Shown piece after piece: positions 53,378 through 63,600 of a stretch of DNA of 64,000 bases. A program made the translations under genes and the position numbers. Origin of the DNA: Flavobacterium nitrogenifigens (GTDB taxonomy: Bacteria > Bacteroidota > Bacteroidia > Flavobacteriales > Flavobacteriaceae); assembly GCF_003254565.1 (NCBI RefSeq), contig NZ_QJRI01000161.1, forward strand, positions 1-64,000, read 5' to 3'. The notes under the pieces are model-generated. The model did not search any database and had not been told where the DNA came from. It saw nothing but the letters and a program-made list of their open reading frames with translations. The number at the start of each line of letters is the position of its first letter. The stretch's first letter is position 1.

Positions 53378-54913
53378 ATGAAAAAAATAAGTCTTTTATT
53401 ATTGAGTTTTGTGCTTTTGGTAAGCACTTCGGCTTGTGAAAGCGAACTTGATGTTGTGCCGCAAGGAGCGCCTTCGAGCGGGAATTTCTGGAAAACACCA
53501 GCAGATGCAAAAGCAGGAGTAAATGCAATTTATGCTTTGTATTCTGATGATAATATGTACGGTCGTGGTTTCTTTTGGCTGAATAATGCCAGCGATGATA
53601 TTGGAACAAAACCAAGACAAAATGCAGAAAGAATCAAAAATTTTATTGTAGACGGATCAGAATCGGATACTAAAGATATTTGGAGAATTCACTACGAAAT
53701 TATGAAGCGTTGTAATGACGTGATTCGTAATATTCCAAACATTTCTTTGGATGAAAAAACAAGAAACGGAATGTTAGGAGAAGCTTATTTTAATCATGCC
53801 GTAATGCATTTAGAATTGGCTTATCATTATGGAGACGATCGTGCAGGAATTCCGATTCAGGACAGAGAAAATCCAACAAATGTTTATGTGCCTCGTGCAA
53901 AGAATGTTGCGGAAAACTATGCTTACATTGCAGCAGATTTAATCAAAGCAGCCGATTTATTGCCCTATTTTGATCAGCTTACGCCAGACAATCGCGGACG
54001 CGCTCACAAAACTGCAGCTTGGGCTTATTTAGTGCGCACGTATTTGTATGCAAAAGATTGGGACAATGCCATCAAATATGCGAATATGATTGTGGCTAGC
54101 GGAAAACACAAGTTATTAGACAACTTTGAAGATGTGTTTAAAATCAGTAACAACTGGTCTTCAGAATATATTTGGTCGGTAACTTCAAGCGCAGAAAACA
54201 CTTCTTTAGGCTCTATTTTTCCTGGAGTTTGTTTAGAAGATAAAGGTTGGGGAGTTTACAACGGTTGGGGAAATTTCTATCCAACAAAAGAATTATTTGA
54301 TACTTATGCTCCAAACGATAAAAGACGTGGTGCTACAATTCTACAAAAAGGAGACAAATTTGTTTACTTCGGAGAGACAGTAACCTTCAATGAAGGAAAT
54401 CACGTAGTAAGTTCAAGTAACAGAACAGGTTATCAGTTTAAAAAATACATGGAGCCGTTCAGTTATCCAAAAACGACTTCAGGCGGAGTAGACATTCGTT
54501 ATGTAAATGCAAATGGAGACAAACCTTCAACAGCTTTAAATGTTCCTCTTTTACGTTATGCAGATGTGATTTTGATGTTAGCGGAAGCGAAATTAATGAA
54601 AGGCCAAAACGCAGACACAGAAATCAATATGATTCGTCACCGTGCAGGTCTTGCAGATATTTCTGGTGCTACAATGGTCGATTTAAAAAGAGAAAGAAGA
54701 TGCGAACTGGCAGGAGAGTGGACAGATCGCCATTTTGATTTAGTGCGTTGGGGAGATGCAAAAGAAACTTATGCAAAACCATTACACCATTATAACGGAA
54801 GCGTTATTTATCCTGCTCGTAATTTCAATCCTGCAATTCATCATGTGTGGCCAATTCCGCCAGATGAAATCGCAGTAAGCAAAGGAGCTTTGACTCAAAA
54901 CCAAGGCTGGTAA
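53378..54913 (+). CDS. SusD/RagB-type outer-membrane lipoprotein
   Basis: A 511-residue lipoprotein with a lipobox ending VSTSAC (about residue 19) then ESELDVVPQGAPSS, the usual SusD start. TPR-type helices (MLGEAYFNHAVMHLELAYHY) and the C-terminal SusD block (LLRYADVILMLAEAKLMKGQ, RRCELAGEWTDRHFDLVRWG, HHVWPIPPDEI) are intact. Partner of the SusC 20 bp upstream. Confidence 0.95.
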   Translation: MKKISLLLLSFVLLVSTSACESELDVVPQGAPSSGNFWKTPADAKAGVNAIYALYSDDNMYGRGFFWLNNASDDIGTKPRQNAERIKNFIVDGSESDTKDIWRIHYEIMKRCNDVIRNIPNISLDEKTRNGMLGEAYFNHAVMHLELAYHYGDDRAGIPIQDRENPTNVYVPRAKNVAENYAYIAADLIKAADLLPYFDQLTPDNRGRAHKTAAWAYLVRTYLYAKDWDNAIKYANMIVASGKHKLLDNFEDVFKISNNWSSEYIWSVTSSAENTSLGSIFPGVCLEDKGWGVYNGWGNFYPTKELFDTYAPNDKRRGATILQKGDKFVYFGETVTFNEGNHVVSSSNRTGYQFKKYMEPFSYPKTTSGGVDIRYVNANGDKPSTALNVPLLRYADVILMLAEAKLMKGQNADTEINMIRHRAGLADISGATMVDLKRERRCELAGEWTDRHFDLVRWGDAKETYAKPLHHYNGSVIYPARNFNPAIHHVWPIPPDEIAVSKGALTQNQGW

Positions 54914-55035
54914 TAAAAAAATTCGTTGTGTTTTTTTAGTTTTTTACGCTGCAGTCTTGGTCAGGAGACTGCAGTTGTAAAAAAACAGAGTAAAGTTTGT
55001 CATTTCGAGGAATGGCAAGTCGTACGCATTCACAC

Positions 55036-55174
55036 AATCTTGTCATTTCGACAAAGGAGAAATCCTCACAAGAAGCTCCGCAATCTAAAACCCCAATCTT
55101 TGCAGAGTTACTTACGAAGATTTGCTGCGCCTGTTCGCTATCGCTCGAGTCTCCTTCGTCGAAATGACAAGATT
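55036..55174. repeat. palindromic MITE-like repeat
   Basis: Terminal inverted repeats of 25 bp (55036-55060 and 55150-55174; core TCTTGTCATTTCGACAAAGG) match at 24 of 25 positions and flank 89 bp. A partial extra end (GTCATTTCGAGGAATGGCAA) lies at 54999-55018, and a lone end is at 628-647. The whole gap 54914-55316 holds this element and no gene I can support. Confidence 0.75.
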
Positions 55175-55316
55175 ACTTTTTACTATGTGCATTTAAACAA
55201 GTGAAACGCCTATACACATAAAGAAAAGCTATGTTTCTATGTGTTAAAAAATAAATAGCATAAACCAAATTCTAATAAAGTGACCTACAGCTTTAAAAGA
55301 ATATAAATCATTTTCG

Positions 55317-57134
55317 ATGAAAAAAATAATCACCCTTTTTTGCCTTCAATTTTGCCTCTTTGCGCAAGCGCAAGAATACAGTTCTTCTAATATTCATTCG
55401 CATAACGATTACGAAAGCAAATTGCCATTTTATGGAGCCTATTCTAACGAAACAGGAGTTATAGAAGCCGATGTTTTTTTAGTAAATAATGAGCTGTTTG
55501 TGGCTCACACTTCTAAAGAAATTGCTCCTCACAATACACTTAAAAGCATGTATTTGGAACCGCTTTCTGCTAAATTAAAAACGTTGGAAGGAAAAGTGTA
55601 TCCTAGCAATAAATCATTGATTTTAATGATTGATATTAAGTCTGATGCCGATTCGACTTTGAAAGCAATTACACAACAATTGAAAACTTTTCCTGATATC
55701 ATTTCTAATAAAAATATAAAAGTGGTTATTTCTGGAAACAGACCTTTGCCGTCACTATGGAAGGAATATCCAGATTTTATTTATTTTGACGGAAGGCTGA
55801 ATGAAAACTACACTTCAGATCAATTGGCGAGAGTTGAAATGATTAGCGAAGACTTGCATGAAATCACAGTTTGGAACGGAAAAGGTGTTTTGACGCAGCC
55901 AGATTCTGAAAAAATTCAGGCAATTATCAAAAAAGTCCACGATCAAAATAAAAAGATAAGATTCTGGGCTACGCAAGACAACGTGAATACGTATATGACT
56001 TTGATGAATTTAAAAGTTGATTTTATAGGAACAGATAAAGTAGCTGAGCTAACTCAATTTATAAATAATATTAAAACGACATTTTATCAAAATACAGAAT
56101 TTCACCAAGAGTATGTTCCTAAAAATGTTTTCAAGAATAAACGCCCAAAAAATGTTATTCTTTTAATTGGGGACGGAATGGGATTAGCACAAATTTATTC
56201 TGGTTACACGGCAAACAAAGGGCAATTGAGTTTATTTAATATTCCAACACAAGGATTCTCGATCACAAAAGCTTCAGATAGTTATATTACAGATTCGGCA
56301 GCAGGTGCAACGGCAATGGCTACAGGACATAAAACCAATAATCGTTTTATAAGTGTTGATGAACAAGGAAAACCGCTTCAGACCATTGCAGAACAATTGG
56401 CAAAGAAAAACTATAAAACGGCCATTATTTCTGCTGGAAATATTACAGATGCAACTCCAGCGGCATTTTATGCGCATCGGCCAGAAAGAAGTTTAAGCGA
56501 ACCAATTGCAAATGATTTTCTTTCGAATCCGTCGGATATTTTAATTGGAGGAGGACAGAAAGAATTTATTTCTAGAAAAGATGGTAAAGATTTGTCTAAA
56601 ACTTTAATCGAAAAAGGATATACTTTTTCAGATAAATTCTCGAGTTTAGATACCATTAAGAACAGCAAATTTGTAGTTTTAGAAGATGCAGCGGTAGTTT
56701 CTATGAAAAACGGAAGGGGAGATTTTCTAACTAAATCTTTAGCGAAAGCGACCAACACTTTTTCAAAAACAAAGAATCCGTTTTTTATTATGGCCGAAGG
56801 CGCTCAAATTGATTACGGCGGACACCAGAATAATGTGGAATATGTTGTGAGAGAAATGCTGGATTTTGACAAACTGGTTGGTCAGGCAATGGAATTTGTA
56901 GATAAAAATCCAGAAACTTTGTTAATCGTAACCGCAGATCACGAAACTGGCGGATTATCATTAATTGACGGAAGTATTGAAAAAGGCTACGTTCACGGAA
57001 GTTTCAGCACAAACGATCATACCGCAATTCCAGTTCCTGTTTTTGCCTACGGTCCAGGTTCTGAGAAATTCATGGGAGTTTACCAGAATACAGCAATTTA
57101 TTATAAGATTATGGAGTTGATTGGAGGGAAATGA
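55317..57134 (+). CDS. exported phosphodiesterase-alkaline phosphatase fusion
   Basis: A 605-residue protein: signal peptide (residues 1-18, FCLFAQAQ). The N-terminal PI-PLC/glycerophosphodiesterase-like domain (about 20-255) has SNIHSHNDYESKLPFYGAY, ETGVIEADVFLVNNELFVAH and LILMIDIKSD; a TIM-barrel His/Glu/Asp set is visible. The C-terminal alkaline phosphatase (about 270-605) has D286 in LLIGDGMG, nucleophile S327 in ITDSAAGATAM, AEGAQIDYGGHQNN and VTADHETGGLS. It could cleave a phosphodiester and then release phosphate in one enzyme. It lies after SusC/SusD and probably works on the same nutrient. Confidence 0.9.
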   Translation: MKKIITLFCLQFCLFAQAQEYSSSNIHSHNDYESKLPFYGAYSNETGVIEADVFLVNNELFVAHTSKEIAPHNTLKSMYLEPLSAKLKTLEGKVYPSNKSLILMIDIKSDADSTLKAITQQLKTFPDIISNKNIKVVISGNRPLPSLWKEYPDFIYFDGRLNENYTSDQLARVEMISEDLHEITVWNGKGVLTQPDSEKIQAIIKKVHDQNKKIRFWATQDNVNTYMTLMNLKVDFIGTDKVAELTQFINNIKTTFYQNTEFHQEYVPKNVFKNKRPKNVILLIGDGMGLAQIYSGYTANKGQLSLFNIPTQGFSITKASDSYITDSAAGATAMATGHKTNNRFISVDEQGKPLQTIAEQLAKKNYKTAIISAGNITDATPAAFYAHRPERSLSEPIANDFLSNPSDILIGGGQKEFISRKDGKDLSKTLIEKGYTFSDKFSSLDTIKNSKFVVLEDAAVVSMKNGRGDFLTKSLAKATNTFSKTKNPFFIMAEGAQIDYGGHQNNVEYVVREMLDFDKLVGQAMEFVDKNPETLLIVTADHETGGLSLIDGSIEKGYVHGSFSTNDHTAIPVPVFAYGPGSEKFMGVYQNTAIYYKIMELIGGK

Positions 57135-57154
57135 TTTGTTTTCAATTGATATAA

Positions 57155-57197
57155 AATTCAAAAAGGAGCGTCTGAAAAGACAGCTCCTTTTTGAATT
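57155..57197 (+). terminator. terminator after the phosphatase gene
   Basis: A 15-bp perfect stem (AATTCAAAAAGGAGC at 57155-57169 with GCTCCTTTTTGAATT at 57183-57197), 21 bp after the stop codon. Confidence 0.85.
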
Positions 57198-57199
57198 CA

Positions 57200-57416
57200 G
57201 AAATATATCGCTCCGCTGGAGCTTTTTAATCGTTGTCTTTGAATTTTTTTTCTATAAATATTTCGCTCTTCCAGAGCTTGAGAACTTTTTTCAAATCCCA
57301 GTGAAACAATATATTAGCTTTAGATTGTGTCTTAGAAAAGTCCCAGAGGGACGAAATATTTATAGAAATAGAATTGCGGTTTAAGAAAGAGCCCCAGCGG
57401 GATGAAATATATTATT
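57200..57416. repeat. nested inverted-repeat element
   Basis: Outer arms: AAATATATCGCTCCGCTGGA at 57201-57220 against AGCCCCAGCGGGATGAAATA around 57390-57410. Inner arms: TTCTATAAATATTTCGCTCT at 57250-57269 against GGGACGAAATATTTATAGAA around 57348-57367. Repeats built from CCAGCGGGA-CGAAATAT words recur in Bacteroidota genomes. No gene is supported in 57135-57444. Confidence 0.65.
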
Positions 57417-57444
57417 TCGGCTAATTTTAAACGTTACATTTTAT

Positions 57445-59049
57445 TTATTTTCCTTTCAATAAATTAATGCTCACCGTTGCGGTATCAGCATCTGGAAATC
57501 GTTTAAAAATTGATTTATCTGGAAATAATCCTGCTTCAGCTGCAATTGCATTAAAAACGTCAATTTCAACAATATACTGATCTGAAAAACCGTGAGTAGC
57601 ATCATATGCTGTTGCAGGAGTTTTGCCTAAATTATGAGCTGTAAGTTTCGGATTTATAGTATGAAGTTCAATTAGAAGCAAACCAAATTTATGTACATAC
57701 GGTGACCACTTTTGTAAATGTTCTAAAAGGTTGTCTTCAACCAGATTGTTACTGATTCTTTTTCCTCTGTAAGCAAATGCACCTGTTGAGGTACTGACTC
57801 TGTTTGGGTTAATATGTTTTGGATCTTGCCAAATTCGATTATGATCTAAAAATGTTCTCACATTGAGCAGATCTTTGAGATCAATATTATAATTTTCTTT
57901 CAAATCATTGGCTAGTAAATCAGGACGGCCTATATCGCCCCAAATTACTTTTGCCCAAATATCTGCGTTTATCAGATTGGCTCGGGTTACTTTCAAAGCG
58001 GTTTGGTTATAATCGACTCCAACTATAAACAGCGGATATTCGTCGAGCATTTTTCCTCTTAAAGTTTGTCTGTCGATTACTTCAAAAATATGTTGTAGAA
58101 AAGCGCCATTTCCGCAACCCATATCGAGAATTCCTTTTGGCTGTTCTTCAATAGGAAGATTAAAAAGCTTGATAAGAATTTCGTCAACCACTTTAAAATA
58201 AGTATCATGAGCGCCACCGCTTCCCCAAACATTCATTTCACGATCCACATGAAGTTCGTTTTCACCTTCAGTTGTTCGTAGAATATCTGGATTACCAAAA
58301 ATCAATTCTTCGATTTTAGCAAAAGTAGGCAGATAAGAAACTGTAACACCATATGCGCTAGCTCTTTTAGCAAAAAATAAACCAGCTTCAGTAAATTGAT
58401 AATTGCCACTTTTTTCCAGAAACCAACCAAGATGAACAAAAAAGTCTAATATTTTTTTAAAGTTTTCTGGCGATTTATGAAACTCTTCGGGTCTAAAAGA
58501 AGTTTCCATAAAATACTTATGAAACATTCCGTTCATTGCCAACCGCACAATTGTTGGGCCTATAAGGTAGCCTTCAATATGTTTTAAAATTTGTTCTTGA
58601 ATACTGTTTTTCAACAGATCATCTGAAGGTTCGATGTTGTATCTTTTTTTATATTTTTCAAAAATTGTATTGAGCTTTTCAAAAGGAACATCTTCAAATA
58701 AACGCGAATGAAATTGAATTGATAACTGTAGCAAACTCACCACATCTTCATAAAGATAAAATAATGAAAAAGCTGTTTCTGTTTTTTCGTTGACTGAAAT
58801 TGTGATTTCCTGCTTTTTATTATCAACGTCATAATCTAGAAATCCCTGAGAAGCCAGAACTCTCAAACCCACATTCAGATAACCTTCGTTGGCTTTAAAA
58901 GCAGTAGTAAGCTCAGATAATGTGAGCTTTTCTTTGCTTAATATAAATTCTAAAACCGATTTGTTTTTGAATGCTATCGCTACAGGAGCAGTAACTAATC
59001 CGTCAAGATGTCTGAAAATTGAACCTAAAAGCTGTGATTTATCGTTCAT
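57445..59049 (-). CDS. class I SAM-dependent methyltransferase with N-terminal wHTH-like domain
   Basis: A 534-residue protein. Residues 1-80 form a winged-helix-like dimerisation domain as in O-methyltransferases (LTLSELTTAFKANEGYLNVG, RVLASQGFLDY). About 90-260 are helical. About 295-530 form the SAM-binding fold with motif I ILDMGCGNG (307-315) and the post-I acidic site VGVDYN. It resembles the pseudo-dimeric methyltransferases seen in natural-product pathways, but stands alone here without biosynthetic neighbours. The acceptor is unknown. Confidence 0.82.
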   Translation of the reverse strand: MNDKSQLLGSIFRHLDGLVTAPVAIAFKNKSVLEFILSKEKLTLSELTTAFKANEGYLNVGLRVLASQGFLDYDVDNKKQEITISVNEKTETAFSLFYLYEDVVSLLQLSIQFHSRLFEDVPFEKLNTIFEKYKKRYNIEPSDDLLKNSIQEQILKHIEGYLIGPTIVRLAMNGMFHKYFMETSFRPEEFHKSPENFKKILDFFVHLGWFLEKSGNYQFTEAGLFFAKRASAYGVTVSYLPTFAKIEELIFGNPDILRTTEGENELHVDREMNVWGSGGAHDTYFKVVDEILIKLFNLPIEEQPKGILDMGCGNGAFLQHIFEVIDRQTLRGKMLDEYPLFIVGVDYNQTALKVTRANLINADIWAKVIWGDIGRPDLLANDLKENYNIDLKDLLNVRTFLDHNRIWQDPKHINPNRVSTSTGAFAYRGKRISNNLVEDNLLEHLQKWSPYVHKFGLLLIELHTINPKLTAHNLGKTPATAYDATHGFSDQYIVEIDVFNAIAAEAGLFPDKSIFKRFPDADTATVSINLLKGK

Positions 59050-59365
59050 AATACAAAGAGTGAAGGTTTAGTTTAAAAATAGTGATTTTTTTCTTATTTG
59101 CTGCATGTTGTTTCTCGTTGCGTTGAGTTTTGTTTTTGATTTTTCTAAAAAAGCTGATTTGAAATAATCATCAATTTTAAGCTTCTTTTCAAAAAACAAA
59201 CAATAAAAATTACTAAAAATTCTATAAAAAATCAGCTAAAAAGGCGCTAAAACCGCAAAATTCACATTAAAAGTCAAAATGACAATAACTTAGTAAAATC
59301 TAGTATTTGCTGAATTTTTCATTTTATTTTCCGTGTAAAAAAGAGATTTGTTGAAAAAAAATTTT

Positions 59366-59403
59366 ACTAAAACGTTTTTGTAAGCTTCACTTGCATATAT
59401 TTG
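59366..59403 (+). promoter_or_regulatory. lacI promoter with operator 1
   Basis: The operator ACTAAAACGTTTTTGT (59366-59381) is a LacI-type palindrome with central CG. A perfect -7 box TATATTTG follows at 59396-59403, 38 bp before the ATG. The operator covers the -33 region, which fits autorepression. No other feature was found in the rest of the gap from 59050. Confidence 0.7.
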
Positions 59404-59441
59404 CGATGTACTAAGTATTCAAAAAAATAATTTGTAGCCAG

Positions 59442-60452
59442 ATGAAAAAGATTACGATTAGAGATATTGCTAAACAGGCAGAAGTTTCTATTTCTACCGT
59501 GTCTTTTGTGATCAACGGAAAAGGCGAAAAAATGGCTATTAGCCCCACTGTAATCAAAAAAGTTCAGGATGTAGCACAAAAACTGCAATACAAGCCCAAT
59601 ATGATTGCTAGCAGCCTGCGAACAGGAAAAACAAGATCAATCGGACTTATTGTAGAAGATATTTCCAATCAGTTTTTTGCAGATTTGGCCAGAGTTATAG
59701 AAGACGAAGCAAAAAACATAAATTATAGAGTTTTTTATTGCAGTACAGGAGATGATAATGAGCGCTCCGAAGAATTGGTGCAAAGTCTTTTACAAGCAAA
59801 TGTTGAAGGGTTTATTATTACACCGACTCGAAATTTGGAGAAAACAATTGGCCAGCTTTTAAAACTTCAAAAGCCAGTGGTTTTAATTGACCGATATTTT
59901 GCCAATCAAAAAGTAAGTCACGTTCTAATGGATAATTATGAAGGATCTTACTCAGCTACTAAATTTTTAATCGGCAAAGGAAAAAAGAATATTGCCGTTG
60001 TGAATAATGAATCTGGAATGATTCAGATGAAATTAAGAGAGAAAGGATATGTAGATGCGTTAAAAGAAGAAGGAATTTATAACGAAAATTACACGCTTCA
60101 TCTAGATTATCATATAAGTGAACAAAGCAGAATTGATGCGATAGTAAATTTCTTCAAGAAAAATAAAGAGATAGATGCGGTTCTTTTTTCGGCCAACTAT
60201 CTCGGGCTTGCAGGACTTCAGGCTTTTAGGGCTTTGAAATATAAAATCCCCGAAGACGTTTCTGTTATAAGCTTTGATGATCATGATAGCTTCAAATTGC
60301 ATACACCTACAATTTCGGTCATTGCGCAGCCCATTGAAGAAATTGCTGTCAAATCGATACAGCTGTTAATGAGTCAGATGACAAACTTTGAAGATTTCAA
60401 AATTGAAAAGGTTCTCAAGAGAGGAACTTTGATTGTCAGGGAATCAGTTTAA
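59442..60452 (+). CDS. LacI-family transcriptional regulator
   Basis: A 336-residue protein: LacI HTH at residues 3-24 (ITIRDIAKQAEVSISTVSFV), hinge (NMIASSLRTGKTRSIG) and periplasmic-binding-like sugar domain (about 62-336; VEGFIITPT, VLIDRY, VISFDDHD). It likely controls the SusC/SusD pair downstream and itself through the two matching operators. The ligand is probably a sugar or sugar phosphate; which one cannot be read. Confidence 0.94.
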   Translation: MKKITIRDIAKQAEVSISTVSFVINGKGEKMAISPTVIKKVQDVAQKLQYKPNMIASSLRTGKTRSIGLIVEDISNQFFADLARVIEDEAKNINYRVFYCSTGDDNERSEELVQSLLQANVEGFIITPTRNLEKTIGQLLKLQKPVVLIDRYFANQKVSHVLMDNYEGSYSATKFLIGKGKKNIAVVNNESGMIQMKLREKGYVDALKEEGIYNENYTLHLDYHISEQSRIDAIVNFFKKNKEIDAVLFSANYLGLAGLQAFRALKYKIPEDVSVISFDDHDSFKLHTPTISVIAQPIEEIAVKSIQLLMSQMTNFEDFKIEKVLKRGTLIVRESV

Positions 60453-60494
60453 AAATTGAATTTAAAAAAGTTGAGGCTTTTTTTTAATCATTTC

Positions 60495-60510
60495 ACTAAA
60501 ACGATTTAGT
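60495..60510 (+). promoter_or_regulatory. LacI operator 2 (upstream of susC)
   Basis: ACTAAAACGATTTAGT, a near-perfect palindrome sharing 14 of 16 positions with operator 1. It lies 142 bp upstream of the SusC ATG. I could not find a convincing -7/-33 pair next to it. A weak hairpin (ACAGTAGCAG/CTGCTTGCTGT) lies at about 60529-60556. Confidence 0.7.
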
Positions 60511-60651
60511 ACAAATAAAAAAAACAGTAGCAGATCAAAACTGCTTGCTGTGATATTGCAAACAGAGTACAATTTTTTATTAATTATTTAAAAACAAACA
60601 ACAAATCAAATCAACAAAACAAAATCAAAACCAATAACCAAAAAAACGCTT

Positions 60652-63600
60652 ATGAGACGAATATTAGCAGTGTTAGGAGTGATATTGCTTAGCAGTTTGA
60701 GTGCTGCCGCGCAAAATCGATTAATAACCGGTATAGTTACAGATGCAGAGAACAAGGGAATTGTCGGTGCATCGATCGAAGTTCAAGGAAAACCATTTAG
60801 TGCTATTTCGGATGCCGAAGGCCGATTTAGAATGAATGTTCCCGAAGGAAAAGTTATCCTTAATGTATCTTCTATGGGGTTTCAGTCACAATCAGTGGCA
60901 GTGCAAGAAAAAGATACAAGAGTCGCAGTTACGTTAGTTGAGACTACGCAGGAATTAAAAGATGTTGTTGTAACTTCATTTGGAGTTAAAAAACAAAAGA
61001 AAAGTTTAGGTTACGCAGTTGGAGAACTAAAAGGCGAGGATCTGACAAAAAATAAAGAAATTAACTTAGGAAACGCGCTTCAAGGTAAAATTGCCGGAGT
61101 AAACGTTTCGGCGCCAGTTACTGGGCCTTCAGGTTCTAGCCGTGTGGTAATTCGTGGAGCAACTTCTGCATCTGGTCTTAATCAGCCGTTGTATGTTGTT
61201 GACGGAATTCCGATTGACAATACACAGCAAGGAAATGCCGGAATGTGGGGTGGTGCCGATAAAGGAGATGGTATGTCATCTTTTAATCCAGACGATATCG
61301 CTTCTATGTCGGTTCTTAAAGGTAGTGCCGCTTCTGCTCTTTATGGGTACAGAGGATCTAATGGTGTTATCTTAATTACAACTAAAAAAGGTAAAAACGG
61401 AACAGGAATTGGAGTAGATTTCAGTACAAATTCTGCTTTCAATACACCTGCAAGCCTTTTAAAATGGCAAGATCAATATGGTGCTGGGGCTCCAAATGCA
61501 AACGGTGTGCCAACCAGATTTAACAACTTACAGGAACTTAGAGATTCATATTATTTTTCATGGGGAGATAAATACGATGGAACACCATCTTTGTCTCTTG
61601 ATGGTAAAACAAGACCTTATCAGCCTTACGGAAAAGATAATGTGGAGAATTTCTACAGAACTGGATATTCTTTCAGTAATACTTTAGCAATTTCTGGAGG
61701 AAATGAGTCAACAAATTTCAGATTGTCTTTTGGAAATACTAAAGACGAATCGATCATGCCAGGAACTACTTTTGGAAGAAACAACGTAGCTTTAAGTTTA
61801 AATTCGGCTCCAAATAAAAGAATCAGTATTGAAAGTAATGCTCAGTACATTTCTGAAAAAAGCCACAACCGACCATATTTGAATGACTCGCCAAGAAACC
61901 CGTCTTTCCCGACTACTTTCATGACTACAAGTTCAGATATCAGATGGTTAAGCAATCCTTATGATGCTAACGGAGGAGAAGAGGACTTTTTAGGTGCAAA
62001 CGTATATCATACCAATCCTTATTTTGCAACGAAATCTCCTTTAAACGACGATCTTAGAAAACGTTTTATCGGTTCGGCAAAAGTAAACTATAACATTACA
62101 GACAAAATTTATGCTAAAGCTGTTATTGGTATTGATGATGTTAATTATGAGTATACTGAGATTGAGCCTACTGGAATAAATTATAATCCAGGTGGATCTA
62201 TTGAAAACAGAATTGAAACGCGTTCTGAAGTAAACGCTTCTGGTTTCGTGGGCTACAAAGGAGATATTGCTAAAGATATTTCATTAGATGCTTTTATCGG
62301 AGCAAACCGTCAGCATAACAGATACAGTGGTATAAAAATGAAAGGAAATAATTTTATTGTTCCATTCGAATATTTTTACGGAAATACACAGCCAGATAAA
62401 ACAGAAAAATTATTTTCAGAAAGTGAAGTAAACTCTCTTTTCTATTCTGCAGATATTGGATATAAAGATTTCTTATTCTTGAGTTTAACAGGCCGTGAAG
62501 ACTGGTTTTCAACATTAGATCCTGCAAACAACAGTACTTTTTATCCTTCTGTAAGTTCAAGTTTTATTTATTCTGAAGTTTTAGGTCTTCCTGAGTGGAT
62601 GTCATATGGTAAGGTTAGAGTAGGTTGGGGTAACGTTGGAGGTGCATTGCCAGAAGCTTATGCTTTAGCATTGACTTACACTACGCCAGACGGACAAACA
62701 GATTCATTAGGACAGCCAATTTTGGGTGTAAATGGAGAAACAATTCCAAACAGAACTTTAAAACCTTACAACGTAAGCACAATTGAGTTTGGTTTCGAAA
62801 ATACCTTCTTCAATAACAGAGTGAGTACAGATTTGACTTTCTACAGCAAAAAAACAACAAATGATATTACAGATGCTGACGTTTCTCAGGCTTCTGGTTA
62901 CAGAACAACAAAAATCAACGTTGGAGAAATTTTAAACAAAGGGGTGGAGTTTGCTGTTAATGTAAAAGCTATTAAGACGCCAAGTTTTTCTTGGAACGTA
63001 GGTTATAATTTTGCTTACAACGATAGTGAAGTTTTGAATCTTTCTGATAAAATTACAACGAAAACATTGGAAGGAAACAGAGACGGAAGAGCTAATGTAG
63101 TTTTAGAAAAAGGACAGCCTTTTGGAGTGATTAAAGCATACGATTATTTAAGAGATGCTAATGGAAATATAGTGCTTGGCACGGACGGAAAATTCTTAAG
63201 AGGAAATTTAATTATTGCAGGACAAGGTGTTGCACCAATGTCTATGGGACTTTCAAATGATTTCTCTTATAAAAATTTCACACTTTCAGTTTTTGTTGAT
63301 GCTAAATTCGGAGGAGAAATCTACTCGGCTACAAACCAGTTAGGAACACGTTACGGATTATCTGAAATTACACTTCCAGGTCGTGAAAATGGCGTTCAGG
63401 TAAGCGGAACAGATGTGAACGGAAATCCAGTTAATAAAACCGTTTCGGCATACGATTACTGGAGAAGCTACAGTGATGTAACATCAAACTTTGTTTACGA
63501 TGCTGATTTTGTTAAGCTTAGAGCAATTTCATTTGCTTACAACTTCCCAAAAGCATACTTGCAAAAAACACCATTCCAGTCTGTTAGTTTAGCATTTTCT

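Noticed and set aside
54926..55204. A 92-codon plus-strand frame after the SusD gene.
   Set aside because: It lies across the palindromic repeat at 55036-55174 and its product is a basic low-complexity mix without family features.
57121..57384. An 87-codon plus-strand frame after the phosphatase gene.
   Set aside because: It overlaps the phosphatase stop region, the terminator and the nested repeats, and looks like a repeat translation.
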